Below, piece after piece: positions 45,616-57,070 of a stretch of DNA of 64,000 bases (position 1 is its first letter; the number at the start of each line of letters is the position of its first letter). The translations under genes were made by a program, and so were the position numbers. Location: NCBI GenBank assembly GCA_958496175.1, contig OY292280.1:8494001-8558000 (forward strand), in the 5' to 3' direction. The stretch comes from Sisyra terminalis (Eukaryota; Arthropoda; Insecta; Neuroptera; Sisyridae). The notes below the pieces were generated by a model. It saw only the letters and a program-made list of their open reading frames with translations. It was not told where the DNA came from and searched no databases.

Positions 45616-47143
45616 TGACATGATTCCAATTGTTGCAGTGATTTAAAACAAACAAATTAAAAAAAATCTTCATTAGTAAAGATGTTATTTTCGGATTGAC
45701 CATTGCCAAAGAAAAATTCACAAAATGGTGTCAACTTAAAACAAATACACACAAAAGTCGCTGTATCTCCGAAAAAAAATCGAATTTTTAATAATCCGTT
45801 TAAGGGCTTATGTTTGAACATCTAAAATTTGAAGATATGCAAAAAAAGAAAAACCGATTTTTTCAAATTTTTAGACCAGATTACCCCCTTAACTCACCCC
45901 TGTGACATCGGTTGCATGCAGGAAGATAAAGATATGGTAGTGGAACGATTTATCAGTTTTCATGTAAGAAAAGCCGATTGTGTGACAAATCTATGATACC
46001 ACCATAAAATCAAATGATCCTGTCGAGCCTCGTAAAACTTTCTCAAGAAACTGACGGTAGTGGGGGTAGAAACGAAACGGAGAAATGAGGAAACAGTAGT
46101 TAAGCTGCTGAAGTGCGAATGAAAGCTCAATGTGTGTGAGCTTTTTTTAATTTTAGCCTTTTGATTTTTATACATTTGCTTTTATGATTTTTTGCGTTTT
46201 CGTTGAGCTTTTATATGGCGAGCTTTCAAGCTCAAATGGAAAATAGATAGCCGCTGGTTGTGTTCAACGCTGGCTGATGTTAGGGAAATTGTATCAGATG
46301 CAAGTTACAAAATAAAAGACGATTTGTTTTGTATTAGTCGAACCGCCTCCGGGAAGCTTTCATGTCAGAAGATAGCAAAAAAAGCTGGACGACAATCACA
46401 ATCTGGTATGTTTTTAGTATGGGAGCTTTGACGAAAAAAAAAAACACACGGATATTAAGAAAAATCAAATCGGATTTGAACTAAACATGTGGATTGTTGA
46501 GTTTAGAAAACAAAAAAAGCGTTGAGCTTTTTCCAAATTTTCCATTGACATATAATCGATATGATATTATCATGCTCGAATGCGTGATAAGCTTTTGAAT
46601 TCCGACAATCATTGAGCCAAAAGCCCTTTAAATTGTAGTAAACAAGCAGACAGGCGTCTCACCCTTATTTTTAATTTCAGTTCAAGCTTGCCAGTGCAAA
46701 ACTAGGGTGGATTATTACAACAGACGCTTAGTGAAAAAAAAAAAAATTAGGGAATGTGCTAAGCGGACAAAACCGGGGGTGGTATGGATGGTATGATGGG
46801 AAAAGATCACCCACATAAAGGATGAGATTTTGCCAAGAAAAAAAAATCGGGACCCAGATTAATATGGTACCAAATCAGTACTGATAAAGAATTATCATTG
46901 AATGAGCGAGACTTACTTATAATACCTGTGAGTGATTGAATTTGGGAAAATGAAATTTGTTGCTGTTTTTGATTTTTTTCTGGAGGAAAGAAAGGATGGA
47001 GATGTGAGCTTTTGGGAAAAGGGGTTGAACCAAAGTGCATACGTTTGCTAGTGCATTATGTGCAGTTGAATCGTGGGGGTTGGTACTGGAACTAGCACTA
47101 GCACTAGCACTTCACCGGGGGGGTGTGTGGGGTGTACATATAA
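45616..47143. other. gene-free stretch, AGCTTT-rich
   Basis: No exon supported. AGCTTT or AAAGCT words are frequent from 46113 onward. A short (ACTAGC) repeat lies at 47091-47110. Confidence 0.4.
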
Positions 47144-47398
47144 TCAAAAATAAAGAAAGTTCAACACCAGCAAAGAGGCGGCAGCCGTCGTAGCGGTGGG
47201 GGTGTGGAAAAACCTGAAAGCTCAAGCTCGGAGCACGAAAGCTCGCGAGGGGGTGAGAGCGACGCTAGTGGTGACGGTCATGATGATAGCGGTTTGAAAG
47301 AAGGGAAGGGGTGTGAGCGACGCTTTCGCATTTATAAGAGAGAGGCCGAAGGCGGTGAATGGTTAGAAAAGGGCACAACCATAGAGATAGAATCATAG
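47144..47398 (+). CDS. possible exon: Ser/Glu/Gly-rich low-complexity frame
   Basis: This frame is open from 47144 to a TAG at 47396-47398. From an AG at 47174-47175 it reads Arg/Gly/Ser-rich, then PESSSSEHESSRGGESDASG, and ends with a more regular, charged segment (FRIYKREAEGGEW). The composition is that of disordered nuclear proteins and G+C is well above background. The acceptor is weak and no domain is recognised. AATAAA at 47730 could serve as poly(A) signal about 330 bp downstream. The many AAAGCTC words in this region could alone create such a Ser/Glu-rich frame, so it may not be a gene. Confidence 0.2.
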   Translation, partial: SKIKKVQHQQRGGSRRSGGGVEKPESSSSEHESSRGGESDASGDGHDDSGLKEGKGCERRFRIYKREAEGGEWLEKGTTIEIES

Positions 47399-48240
47399 TG
47401 TACATAGCGAACGTTTGAGACTGTTAGAGAGGAAATGACGGATATGTCACGCATGCGCGTCAAAATCCCATGCTCGTTTTGTAGATACACTGTGTACAGT
47501 ATACAGTACACAGCTGTAAGTGGCGTTTGTCCTTGTCTATCTCGTCCCGGTAGCATTTCCCGATTTCCACGAAAGCTTTAGTGTATGAGATGCAATGATC
47601 CAAGATGTAAGGAGGTACATAGTAAATATATAGCGAGTACAGGGTGGTTTTTGGGGGATGATCGCGTAGCGATGGGTGCAAGTGAGATAGTGCGCGTGTG
47701 CGAGTGAGACGCGACGACGAAATGTGTCCAATAAACAGTGTTGTATTATTTGTTGTCTCTCTCGTTAAGAGTTTATTTGGTCTGGATTTGATTGCCACTA
47801 AAATTTGTTATTGTTGTATACTTATTTCAGTTGTTTTAGATATTTTTGTTTAGAATTTGTCAGGGTAGACGCGATACGGCCAAATCGGGTGAAGAAGCGT
47901 TTTGTATACGGGAACGTGACGTCCTCAACACCTCACCTCGTTGCACAACACAACAAACGCGACGTCCTTTATTGCCGGCGCATTGTTGTGCGAAAAGCTC
48001 AAAGCTCAAAGCTCAAAGCTCGTAACGCGCGCTACCGTTAATAGTCAACTGTTTCGACAACAAGCGCTCGCAATTGTTTATTGTACAGCATCGAAACACT
48101 TGACAATCGCGACCGAAAAATGTACCAATCCAACATTGGCGATTGTTGTCAAACGCGTGAAACTTGCCAAGCTTTCGTCAGCTTTTTGATACGTGCGCTT
48201 TTTTACGTGAGCTTTTGGTGTGGGGCAAACTGCTGAGTTT
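47399..48240. other. CpG- and G+C-rich stretch
   Basis: Relatively rich in CpG with frames on both strands and no recognised domain. Contains four tandem AAAGCTC heptamers (47994-48021). Could be regulatory, UTR, or simply compositionally distinct DNA. Confidence 0.35.
47994..48021 (+). repeat. (AAAGCTC)4 microsatellite
   Basis: Four uninterrupted copies of the heptamer AAAGCTC. The same word is scattered through the surrounding 5 kb. Confidence 0.9.
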
Positions 48241-49078
48241 AAAATTTCCATTTGGAAATCAGTTGCTAGTTGATAAAATGGAATTAATTTTCACGAAAAA
48301 TTCCAACAGTTTCCAATGAACTTAATACATTGTTATAACGCCAGAAATCCTTGGGTTTTACCCAAAGGTGACTTCGATAAAATGAGGGTAAGTCACTTCC
48401 AAAAATATGCTCCCCGTAGTTAATTCCACACATTTTTCAAAAAAAAAATCATCTTTGCACCACGCTAATATCACAAAAAAAAAACCGGAAATTTTCTTCG
48501 TGAAAATCCCACTTTTGGTGGAAAATATTTCCCTGTTCCAAACCGGAAAGCTCGTCTCAGACCAGCACCAGTTCAAACAATGTGCAATTCTAGTTTTCGA
48601 CAATGGAGCCTATCGAGGTGGCTTTAATGATTTAAATAAATCAATTTTCTATAATAAAACAATGATAACAATTTCTCAACTTTGCTAAAGCTGCCGAGCT
48701 TTACAAACGGAAAAACGGAAGACCGAACAAAAGCTCTCACGTTTATACATTGGAAATATTTTTTTTAATTAACTGTGAATTGGTCTTATTTTAATTAAAA
48801 AGCTCCGAGTAGTCAAATGGAATTAAATCTGTTTTTTTTTTTTTTAAAAGCTCGAAAAATGGAGCTTTAGTTAAAAATGACAGTTTCTTAAAAAAATTTA
48901 TCTAAACGCTCAATTTTGATAAATAGTCTCGTGCCTTAACATATATTAAATAAATTGTTGTATTTTGATGATTAATAATAGTCGAAATAACCAAAGAAAA
49001 AGCTTTTTTAAAGTTTTACTTTTTGATCCACTGTTACAATAAAAAAAATGGAAACGAAACAATTTTTAAGGTTCATTT
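48241..49078. other. gene-free stretch, AGCTTT-rich
   Basis: AT-rich with repeated AAAGCTC/GAGCTTT words. Overlapping 80-93-codon frames on both strands at 48358-48688 have no recognised domain. Confidence 0.4.
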
Positions 49079-49620
49079 TAGCAAAAGCTTATTACGGTTT
49101 TAATCCATAGTGTTGTTTTCCATAAATGAATTAATGTATTTTAATAGATACTAAAATTATGAAAAGAAAATTTGCGGAAAAGCTATAGAAAGAACTACTA
49201 ACGGGAAAGCTTTTTATTTTATAGCATTTTTTTTTTAGTTTTACAATTTCGATACATTTTGTACATTCAAAAATGAATTGGAATTAAGCAGCTTATACGC
49301 ACTTTTTAAGATTAATTTAAGCGAAAGCTCATTAAATTGGAATTGAGCAGCTTTTAAGCAGTTTTTAATATAATTTTTCAGCGAAAGCTCATTATCGTTC
49401 TAATACAAAGCATTGGTTTCGATAAATAAATTTTATTTTTTTAATAGATACTTTTAACGAGAAATGAAAATTAATGGCCAAGCTTTCGATAAAATCGGGA
49501 AGAAAGCTTAAAAGCCAATTTTTTAGTTATAAAAAATTCGAAACAGTTCCTACATTGAAAACTAAATTGGAATTTAGCACCTTTTAAGCAGTTTTAAGAT
49601 TAATTTAAGCGAAAGTTCAT
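49079..49620 (+). repeat. diverged direct repeat, about 300-bp unit, two copies
   Basis: The words AGCAAAAGCTTATTACGG (49082) and AGCGAAAGCTCATTATCG (49382) start two related units that continue TTAATAGATAC and end with GATTAATTTAAGCGAAAG. A 55-bp extra piece lies between them. Diverged but collinear. Confidence 0.6.
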
Positions 49621-49784
49621 TAAAGCTTTGAAGAAAGCTTTGAAACAGGTCTTCTGAAGAGCTTTTCAAAAAAACTTTTTTTTTCACAGTAAAAAAAAAT
49701 AATCAAAAAAAGAATGACTTTTGCTTGCATAGTTTTTCTCCTAACTATCTCTAAAAGGAAACTTGAGCTTTTCATGTGCCGACG

Positions 49785-50148
49785 TTCAATTGTTTAAAAT
49801 AATATAAATTAATTTTTTTTTTTGGTTTTCCATAGTATTTTGGCATTTTTTGTGTTAATGTGACTATTTTTTTTATTCCTGGATTAAAACTATTGATAGA
49901 TTTGTTCAATTGTTTTAAGGAAAATAATAGAAAAACAATTTTTGTGGTTTCCTTACCTGTTTTGGCATATTTGTTTACTAATTTGATAAATTTGACTGTT
50001 CCTGGATAAAAGCTATTAATAGATTTGTTCAATTGTTTTAAAGAAAATATAACAAAAATTATTTTCTTTGGGTTTCCCTAACTATTTTGGCATATTTTTA
50101 ATTAATTTAGGAAATTTTACTATTGTCGGATGAATACTATTTTTAGAT
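49785..50148 (+). repeat. tandem repeat, about 121-bp unit, three copies
   Basis: TTCAATTGTTT starts copies at 49785, 49905 and 50028, each with a TTTTGGCAT word and a GGATAAAAGCTATT-like word near the end. The repeated peptide seen on the minus strand is a by-product of the tandem repeat, not evidence for a gene. Confidence 0.8.
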
Positions 50149-50345
50149 TGTTAATTTTTATTTGAGAAGAGCTTTAAGCAATATAAAGCTTTACGGAATT
50201 TCAAAAGCAAAACTATTGTAGCATTGTTTTATATAAGTTCAAATCTTTTTTAACTTTAATCAATTGCTTGCCAAATCCGAAAGCTCTAGATTTTCATTTG
50301 TTTGTCGTTTGTTAGTATTGTTATAACAAATATTAATGTTTAAAC
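50149..50345. other. short gene-free stretch
   Basis: AT-rich with AGCTTT words; nothing else recognised. Confidence 0.35.
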
Positions 50346-50915
50346 CAGCCCTGGCCAACCCAAATTGCACCCCGGGCCGCATTGACGACCTAAAATTTTC
50401 TAAGGGCCGCACATACAGACATCATACAAAAATAATTTCATTTTTTTATCATTATAAATTTTATACTTAATTCTTTTTTTTTTAAGTATTATAAATTTTA
50501 TGAATGCAGAGGTAATCTGAAAATACAATCAGGTAATTGTAAGAAAACAGTACTATAGCCAGATGTATAAAGAAAACACACATTGAACAATCAAAAAATG
50601 TATTTATATATTAATCAACATGTTAATTAATTATAGCAATCAAATTAGTCAAGACACATAAATCAAACAATTTTAAATAAAACTTCTTTCAGTGCGAGAT
50701 TTGAGTTTCTTTTCCCTTGCTATATTTTACTCACCAGAATTTGAGCATTTGGTGTAAATAAAACAAAAAATTAGAGATTTTCATAACTTTATTGTTATTT
50801 TAATGACATTCTGAAGTACCCAATTTTATAAAAAAAAATATTTCTTCATACATGACCGCGGGCCGCACGTTTGGGCTTCGCGAGCCGCATGCGGCCCGCG
50901 GGTTGGGCAGGGCTG
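50346..50915. mobile_element. 570-bp hAT-like non-autonomous element
   Basis: Exact 8-bp direct repeats GTTTAAAC lie at 50338-50345 and 50916-50923. The terminal inverted repeats are CAGCCCTGGCCAACC on the left and the inverse of CAGCCCTGCCCAACCCGCGG on the right, of a type widespread among animal hAT MITEs. The ends are rich in G+C (GGGCCGCAC on both sides) and the middle is AT-rich with no coding frame. Confidence 0.85.
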
Positions 50916-50923
50916 GTTTAAAC

Positions 50924-52000
50924 GGTATCGCTATATTTTTTTTTTATTTGAGACCTGAAAGCTTTAGGAGACGCAACCGTTAGTCTTTTATTATCAAACA
51001 AAGAAATAATTATAGTTAAAAAATAATTCTTTTGTTTTTATAACTTTATTACGTTATAAACGTTTTGAGCTTTAAAAATTACTCTCAATAGTATCAAGCT
51101 TAAACTATAGAATTACTTAGGCAAATTTTTAGCTTTTTTTTTCTAATAAAACATATTTTTTTTGATAGACTTTTGGAAGTATAATGAAGTGGTTTTGTAG
51201 AACCAACACTAACTATTTTTTGACGAAAAATCGAATTTGCTTTCGATTGTTTATCGTTTTTTTTTTCAAAGTTTTATAATCGTTTTTTGAGCATACTATT
51301 GTAACAGGGTATTTTAAAAAATGTGATTCAAATAATTGAGAATATTTTTGTCAAATTTTTGGGGCAAAAATAAGGGATGAATAGTCGAAACGTTTATTGG
51401 ATTGTTGGCATTGTTGCGTTGCGAGTTTCAAGTATCGGGATTTACGGGATGTTTTTCCGAGTACGTAAACTACGTACGAAAGGGTTGTTTGTTGTGTTGG
51501 TATTTATCGTAAATAGGGGTTTGTTGGCGTGGGCCACGCGCCGGCTGTTGCGACGCTACTGAAACATCCGACGGCGGCTGCAATTCACCCTAATAGCGTC
51601 GGGACGCCTAACTCCCGTACTCGTTGTTGTTGCTGCTGTTTGTATACGATACAAACATTTATTACACCATCTCTTTCTATACAATGGGTGTGACACGAAC
51701 ATCCACAGGAGTTGGGAAACTTCACAACAACACACATAAACATGATCGCCCCAGTTTTCACACAGTTTCCACGTTCCGTCGGGGAATTCCCGACGGCTGT
51801 GTCTCGTTCCTTGTCTACAATTCCATGTCGGAAAATACCACCCCCCATCCCCCCAATTATTTGTGCCGCAATTCCACAACACAACAACACACATTTTCAT
51901 TCACAAATCGAGATCGCGTTTTCACGCCAAATTCCACCCGGAAAATCACGGGAAAACTACGCTACGTAGTGGATTTCCCGCAAAAATTCTTTCACACTTT
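50924..52000. other. gene-free stretch, G+C-rich at 51370-51960
   Basis: The right half has G+C near 50 percent and overlapping frames of 60 to 137 codons on both strands; the + frame at 51624-52037 runs into the tandem array. None has a recognised domain, and mutual overlap argues against all being real. It may contain an exon or 5' untranslated region I cannot define. Confidence 0.3.
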
Positions 52001-52126
52001 GTATCCAACACTAGTGCTAGTTTTCTTTACAGTTTAACGGAAAAAAATTAAATGAATTTTTCATTTAAATTTACGTAATTTTTTTTTGTAAATTAAATTT
52101 TTGACAACTAAACAAAAACAAGATAA

Positions 52127-52280
52127 CCTACAAGTGGCCGAGAGGTTTAGGTGGCCGCTCCAAAACTAATAGATACCGAATTTCATCCTCGTATCGAGCA
52201 AATTTTTAATACTTCCCGATTTATAGATTTTATCAACCCTAGAGCCGCTTCAAAACTTTCTAGTTTTATAGCGGCGGCAA
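52127..52280 (+). mobile_element. tRNA-derived SINE, array unit 1
   Basis: Head CCTACAAGTGGCCGAGAGG (A box changed to GAGAGG), degenerate B box (TTTCATCCTCG), tail TATAGCGGCGGCAAAAAAC. Confidence 0.75.
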
Positions 52281-52496
52281 AAAACGATGTAAAAAAATAC
52301 AGCAACCCTTATTTTGTTTAGTTTCATGTTGTATCCAACACTAAAGCTAGTTTTCTTTAGTTTTATGAGAAAAAATAAAATTTATTTTTCAATTTAATTT
52401 ACATAATCGCTACCTGCTATTATTTTTCAATTTTAAAAAAATCCGCTACAAATTTAGCAATGGATTTTTGGAATCGAAACAAAAATTACCAGATAA

Positions 52497-52650
52497 CCTA
52501 CTAGTGATCGAGTGGTCTAGATGGCCGCTTCAAAACTAATAGATACCGAATTCTATCCTCGTATTGCGCAAATTTTCAATATTTCCCGATTTATGGATTT
52601 ATCAACCCTTGAGCCGCTAAAAAGCTTTGTAGTTATATAGCGGCGGCAAA
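52497..52650 (+). mobile_element. tRNA-derived SINE, array unit 2
   Basis: Head CCTACTAGTGATCGAGTGG, degenerate B box, tail ATATAGCGGCGGCAAAAAAC. The changed A and B boxes suggest it can no longer drive its own transcription. Confidence 0.75.
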
Positions 52651-52867
52651 AAACGATGTAAAAAAATACAGCAACCCTTATTTCGTTTAGTTTCACGTTG
52701 TATCCAACACTAAAGCTAGTTTTATTTACAGTTTAATGATAAAAAATAAATTTAATTTTCAATTAAATTTACATAAGCGCTTCCTGATTTTATTTCTTAA
52801 TTTTAAAAAAAATCCGCTACAAATTTAGCAATGGATTTTTGGAATCGAAACAAAAATAACCAGGTAA

Positions 52868-53020
52868 CCTACTAGTGGCCGAGAGGTCTAGGTGGCCGCT
52901 CCAAAATTGTTTGATATTGGATTCCATCCTCGTATTGAACAAATTTTTAATATTTCCCGATTTATGGATTTTATCAATCCTAGAGCCGCTAAAAAGTTTT
53001 CTAGTTATATAGCGACGGCA
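52868..53020 (+). mobile_element. tRNA-derived SINE, array unit 3
   Basis: Head CCTACTAGTGGCCGAGAGG, B-box region GGATTCCATCCTCG, tail ATATAGCGACGGCAAAAAAC. Confidence 0.75.
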
Positions 53021-53230
53021 AAAAACGATTTAAAAAAAATCCTTATTTTGTTCAGTTTCACGTTGTATCCAACACTAAAGCTAGTTTTCTTTACAGTTTA
53101 ATGAAAAAAAATAATTAATTTTCAATTAAATTAACAAAAGCGCTTTCTGATTTTTTTTCTTAATTTAAAAAAAAACCGCTACAAATTTAGCAATGGATTT
53201 TTGGTATCAAAAACAAAAATAACTAGGTAA

Positions 53231-53390
53231 CCTACTAGTGGCCGAGAGGTCTAGGTGGCCGCTCCAAAATTGATTGATATTGAATTCCATCCTCGTATTG
53301 AACAAATTTTCAATATTTCCCGATTTATAGATTTTTCATAACTCTAGAGCAGCTAAAAAGCTTTGTAGTAATATAGCGACGCCAAATAAC
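53231..53390 (+). mobile_element. tRNA-derived SINE, array unit 4
   Basis: Head CCTACTAGTGGCCGAGAGG, B-box region GAATTCCATCCTCG, tail ATATAGCGACGCCAAATAAC. Confidence 0.75.
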
Positions 53391-53402
53391 GATTTAAAAA
53401 AA

Positions 53403-54377
53403 AAAAAACACTAACGTTTTGTTTAATTAAAGGTTGGATTTTTTTTATTTAAAATCCAATAAGGAAACAATGATGAAATTAAATGAAAATTGAGTTCAAG
53501 GTTCCAATTTTTCCAGCTGTATCACTTATTGAAAAGCTTTAAAGTTGTTAATATCTATGAATGTGGAAAAATCAATGAAATATATTTTTCAAGTGAAATA
53601 TGGAAGTTAGAACTGAAAAAATATCAACAATAAAAGTTTTCCATACATTTAATCACCCTAACCTCAAATTTTAAATTTTTGTGATTAAATTTGGGGTACC
53701 CCAAAGAATTATTTCTCCGGAAAAAAATTAATTTAAGAATATCAAGGATGATTAAATGTTACTATTTTTAGATTATTGGACATTGGGTTTTAAATTTTTA
53801 AACAAGTAAATTTTCATTGCTCTCAATTTACTGATTTTGTTACCCCTAGAGTCGCCAAAAAGCTTGGCAGTTATAAAGCGACGGTAAATAACAACTACCC
53901 TTATTTTGTTTAGCACAATCGAAGGGTAGATTTTTAAAAAAAATATCAATTAGGGAACAAGGGTCAAAATAAATGAAAACTATATTCAAAGTACAATTAT
54001 TTCCTGCTTTTTTTGTTCCTTGAAGAACTTTTGAGTCCTTAATGACAATAAGTGAAGAAAAATTATTACAAAATAATTTCAAAATTAAAGAACAATGGCG
54101 GAAGTTGGAAATAAAAAAATCTAAAATGGTTTTCTTTACATATCAAACCATCCTTACCTCAAATTTCATATTTTTTTGGAATAAATTTTTTATCCCAAAA
54201 AAGATTTTATCCGGAATAAAATTAGGAAAATCAAAGGGTAACTAAATGACCCCATTTTGAAACTAATAGACGCTGGGGTTCTAATCTCAAAACAACTAAT
54301 TTTCAATTGCTTTCCTTTTTTAGATTTTATTACCCCCAGAGTCGCTAAAGAGCTTGACAGTTATAACACGACGGTAA
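53403..54377 (+). repeat. two direct units of about 490 bp ending in SINE bodies
   Basis: Unit one (about 53403-53895) and unit two (about 53896-54377) are collinear and diverged: both have a TCACCCTAACCTCAAATTT or CATCCTTACCTCAAATTT block, a CCGG(A)AAAAAATT-like block, then a headless SINE body with CCTAGAGTCGCC or CCCAGAGTCGCT and GACGGTAAAT tail at 53839-53890 and 54321-54377. They extend the SINE-bearing array to the right with a longer period. Confidence 0.65.
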
Positions 54378-54411
54378 ATTTTTGACTTTTGAAGACTTAC
54401 CTTTTTGAAAA

Positions 54412-54570
54412 CCTATGGCGACCGAGTGGTCAAGGTGACCGCTTCAAAACTGATAGATGTTGGATGCAAATCTGGTATCAAGCAAATTTTTAATATTTCT
54501 TGAAATACAGATTTTAATTAACCCTAGAGTCGCTTAAATCCTTAGTTGTTATAAAGCGACGGAAAATAAT
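54412..54570 (+). mobile_element. tRNA-derived SINE
   Basis: Complete copy: head CCTATGGCGACCGAGTGGTC, CCGCTTCAAAACTGATAG, B-box region GGATGCAAATC, body and tail TTATAAAGCGACGGAAAATA. Closer to the single-copy SINEs than to those of the 365-bp array. Confidence 0.8.
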
Positions 54571-56744
54571 ATTAACAAATTTTTTTTTGGTTTGTATTTA
54601 TTTTACCGTCTCTTTATTACATTCTAATAAAATCGGTAATCCCAAACGTCTGATTAAAATTAATCGGCATAGTAATTTTTACTAGTAACTATCAATTGTA
54701 GAGCAAAAATTTGGACTACTATAATATATTTTTGCCGTCCTTTATACCTGCTATTTTAATATTTTATGAATGATCCATGCAGTGAATTATGGAAACAATA
54801 TTTAAAGAAAGAATTGATTTCATTAGGTGCTTTTTAAAACTTGGTTTTAACCTGATTGCGTCTTACAGTATCAAAGGAGCGGTACACTTTTTTCTTCTCC
54901 ATAGCTATATTTTAATAGAACCAATTAAATTTATAAAAAAAATCTTGATACTGTAACAGTAAGTGAAATAATTTTATTTTTTTCAACAATTTTTTACTCT
55001 TTCGCCCCTTAAAACTCTGAGGTTAATCTCTAATTAAAATTTTTATTAGATTGAATAATCGTCAACCCTCAAAAAACTAGAGGGGTAAAGACAATAATGT
55101 AAGGGTAGAAATTTGAAACAATTTTTTTTTGTTTGATTTAAAAAACTAAAGGGAAAATGTTTCGGGGAAAAATCCTTCAGTGGTGGGCATTACGGAAAAT
55201 GGACTCGAGTAAATTATAGTCATCAGCGTTGTCACCATTCCGAAGTCGGGGCTTTCTAAAAAACCACCCTTAGCACATTTTCTCTGTCAAATATATGGCT
55301 GGTAAGTAAGCTAAGCGAATAATGCGTCCCCTGTTTTGGCAGCCTCCTTTAAAATGATATATTTAGCAACATTTATGGGGGTAGTTTGGAGAAAGTGGTG
55401 CAAAATAAATAGCGTGCCATTGTAGGTGCGGGTGTCAATATTCCGCACATACATATATATATATATCCGGGCGAATGTTACGGGTGGTGGCAATTTTCGC
55501 TTAATGCAAAAGAGGACGATTAAATGTCAGGAACACATCCCTCGGGATAAAAATCGGACAATGAGAAAATATCCAGATTTGTGTTGTCGAATATTTGAAA
55601 TTAACATCTGCATTGAGTACGACTTGAGATTGTAACAAATGGCCACTGTCGTTAGCACGCGGTCAACCGGACCGACACCCCCCTGCACCCCTTAACCCCC
55701 TTACACCCTCTTACAAAGCCTAATGGCGTCGAAGGGGATGAACATCTATTTCTCGAAATGTTAACTGACAAAACGACCAACGACCATCGCCTATACTCAA
55801 TACAACCCTAATCCTTCAGATTCACACAAAACCACCCTCTTCAACCCCCTTGCAAGTTAAAAAATCTATACCACCAAAATGAATCTTTTTATCCAGAAAT
55901 AATATAAACATTATGCTTCAATCAATTCAAATAATTTTCCAGGCAAATCCAAAGATGGGGTGGTTGGAAACTATAAGTGTCGGGGGGGGGGTCAAGATTA
56001 AAGATATTTCGTTTTTGTTCACATTGTGAAATATTTCACATTCCCACCCTTAACATTAGCAAAGAGAGTTGTCGACTAAAAGTCGACGAGAAATGGATAA
56101 ATGGTTCAAGTACAATACTAAACAGAATCACCCCTCTAATCTTATTCAGCCCCGCATTTACGTTAAGTGAACAGTCATCCCCAATCTGCAAGTAGCTGTG
56201 ATATTTATCGAATGGTCATTTGTCCGAATATTCGACGAGCCATTTATAATATCGCTGTGGCTTTTTGAGCTTTTGTTGTTTACCGATAAATTAAGATGAC
56301 AACAGGGTGGAATCGATGGGGTGGAAGACACCCCGGGAAGTGGCTGCGAGTGTGATGGGGTACTTGAGAAAAAAAGTGTGTGGAAAAGTTTTCAGGTGGT
56401 AAATATAGTCAATGTTTTTCTCTGGGGGTGTAAATGAGCATTTAAACACCCCTTGCTGTGAACGCAACGGTTACACCCCCTTGTTAAATGCAACTGATTA
56501 CTCACTATGAAAACTAGGTGGTAGTTAAGCTTTGATATCTTCGACATTGTTATCACCTTTATAGTTCCTACTACCCCATCACCTATCACCACCTTCGGTG
56601 GTTAATTTTTTCCCATATTTTGTAAATCAAACTATTCAAAGCGGACGAAATTTGGGCGATTTTTCGGAGCGATTTAGTAGTACTAAAAAACCTAGTCAAG
56701 TCGACCGAAATCGTTTCGCGCAATTTTCAAAACCGCATTATAAT
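54571..56744. other. gene-free stretch
   Basis: Includes C-rich and CpG-richer patches at 55640-55730 and 56280-56600 and a ten-base G tract near 55982. Short frames occur without splice context. No element with clear ends was seen. Confidence 0.4.
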
Positions 56745-56909
56745 CAAGGTTTGTAAATTACACAGGTTGCTCCATTAGAAAAAAAAAATGACGTCATACG
56801 AAGAATTTTGAAATTGATCAGTCTAAAGATATGTACGAATATCTTCTGGATACGTCACGTATCCATCACGTAGCCACCATGAGGCCACCTGTGTATTTTA
56901 TAAACCTTG
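56745..56909. mobile_element. 165-bp MITE with 9-bp target duplication
   Basis: Inverted ends CAAGGTTTGTAAATTACACA and the inverse of CAAGGTTTATAAAATACACA. Exact 9-bp direct repeats CATTATAAT lie at 56736-56744 and 56910-56918. The centre includes TGACGTCA and ACGTCACGTATCC words. Nine-base duplications occur with Mutator- and Merlin-type insertion. Confidence 0.75.
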
Positions 56910-57070
56910 CATTATAATCTCTATAACTATCAGCACAAGAATTCATAACCTATGAAATTTGATCAAGAATAGGATGAATGATAATCGACAAGTGATTGTT
57001 TTATTTCAAAACTTTGCGCGCCATCTATTTGATACCATATTTATTTTTAAGTATATATAGGTACGTATTT

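Larger units (their letters stand above)
52001..53402 (+). repeat. tandem array of about 365-bp units, each with a SINE
   Basis: GTATCCAACACTA starts units at 52001, 52331, 52700 and 53065 (periods 330, 369, 365). Each unit continues GCTAGTTTTCTTTACAG or a variant, an AT-rich spacer and one complete SINE in + orientation. Units 2 to 4 also share ATCCGCTACAAATTTAGCAA or a close variant before the SINE. Because the SINE sits at the same place in every unit, it was present before amplification. Confidence 0.85.

Noticed and set aside
49772..50032. Repeated peptide KQLNKSINSF on the minus strand
   Set aside because: Produced by the 121-bp tandem repeat.
51556..52037. Overlapping long frames on both strands (114 and 137 codons)
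   Set aside because: They conflict with each other, have no domain, and the + frame runs into a tandem repeat; the high G+C alone reduces stops.
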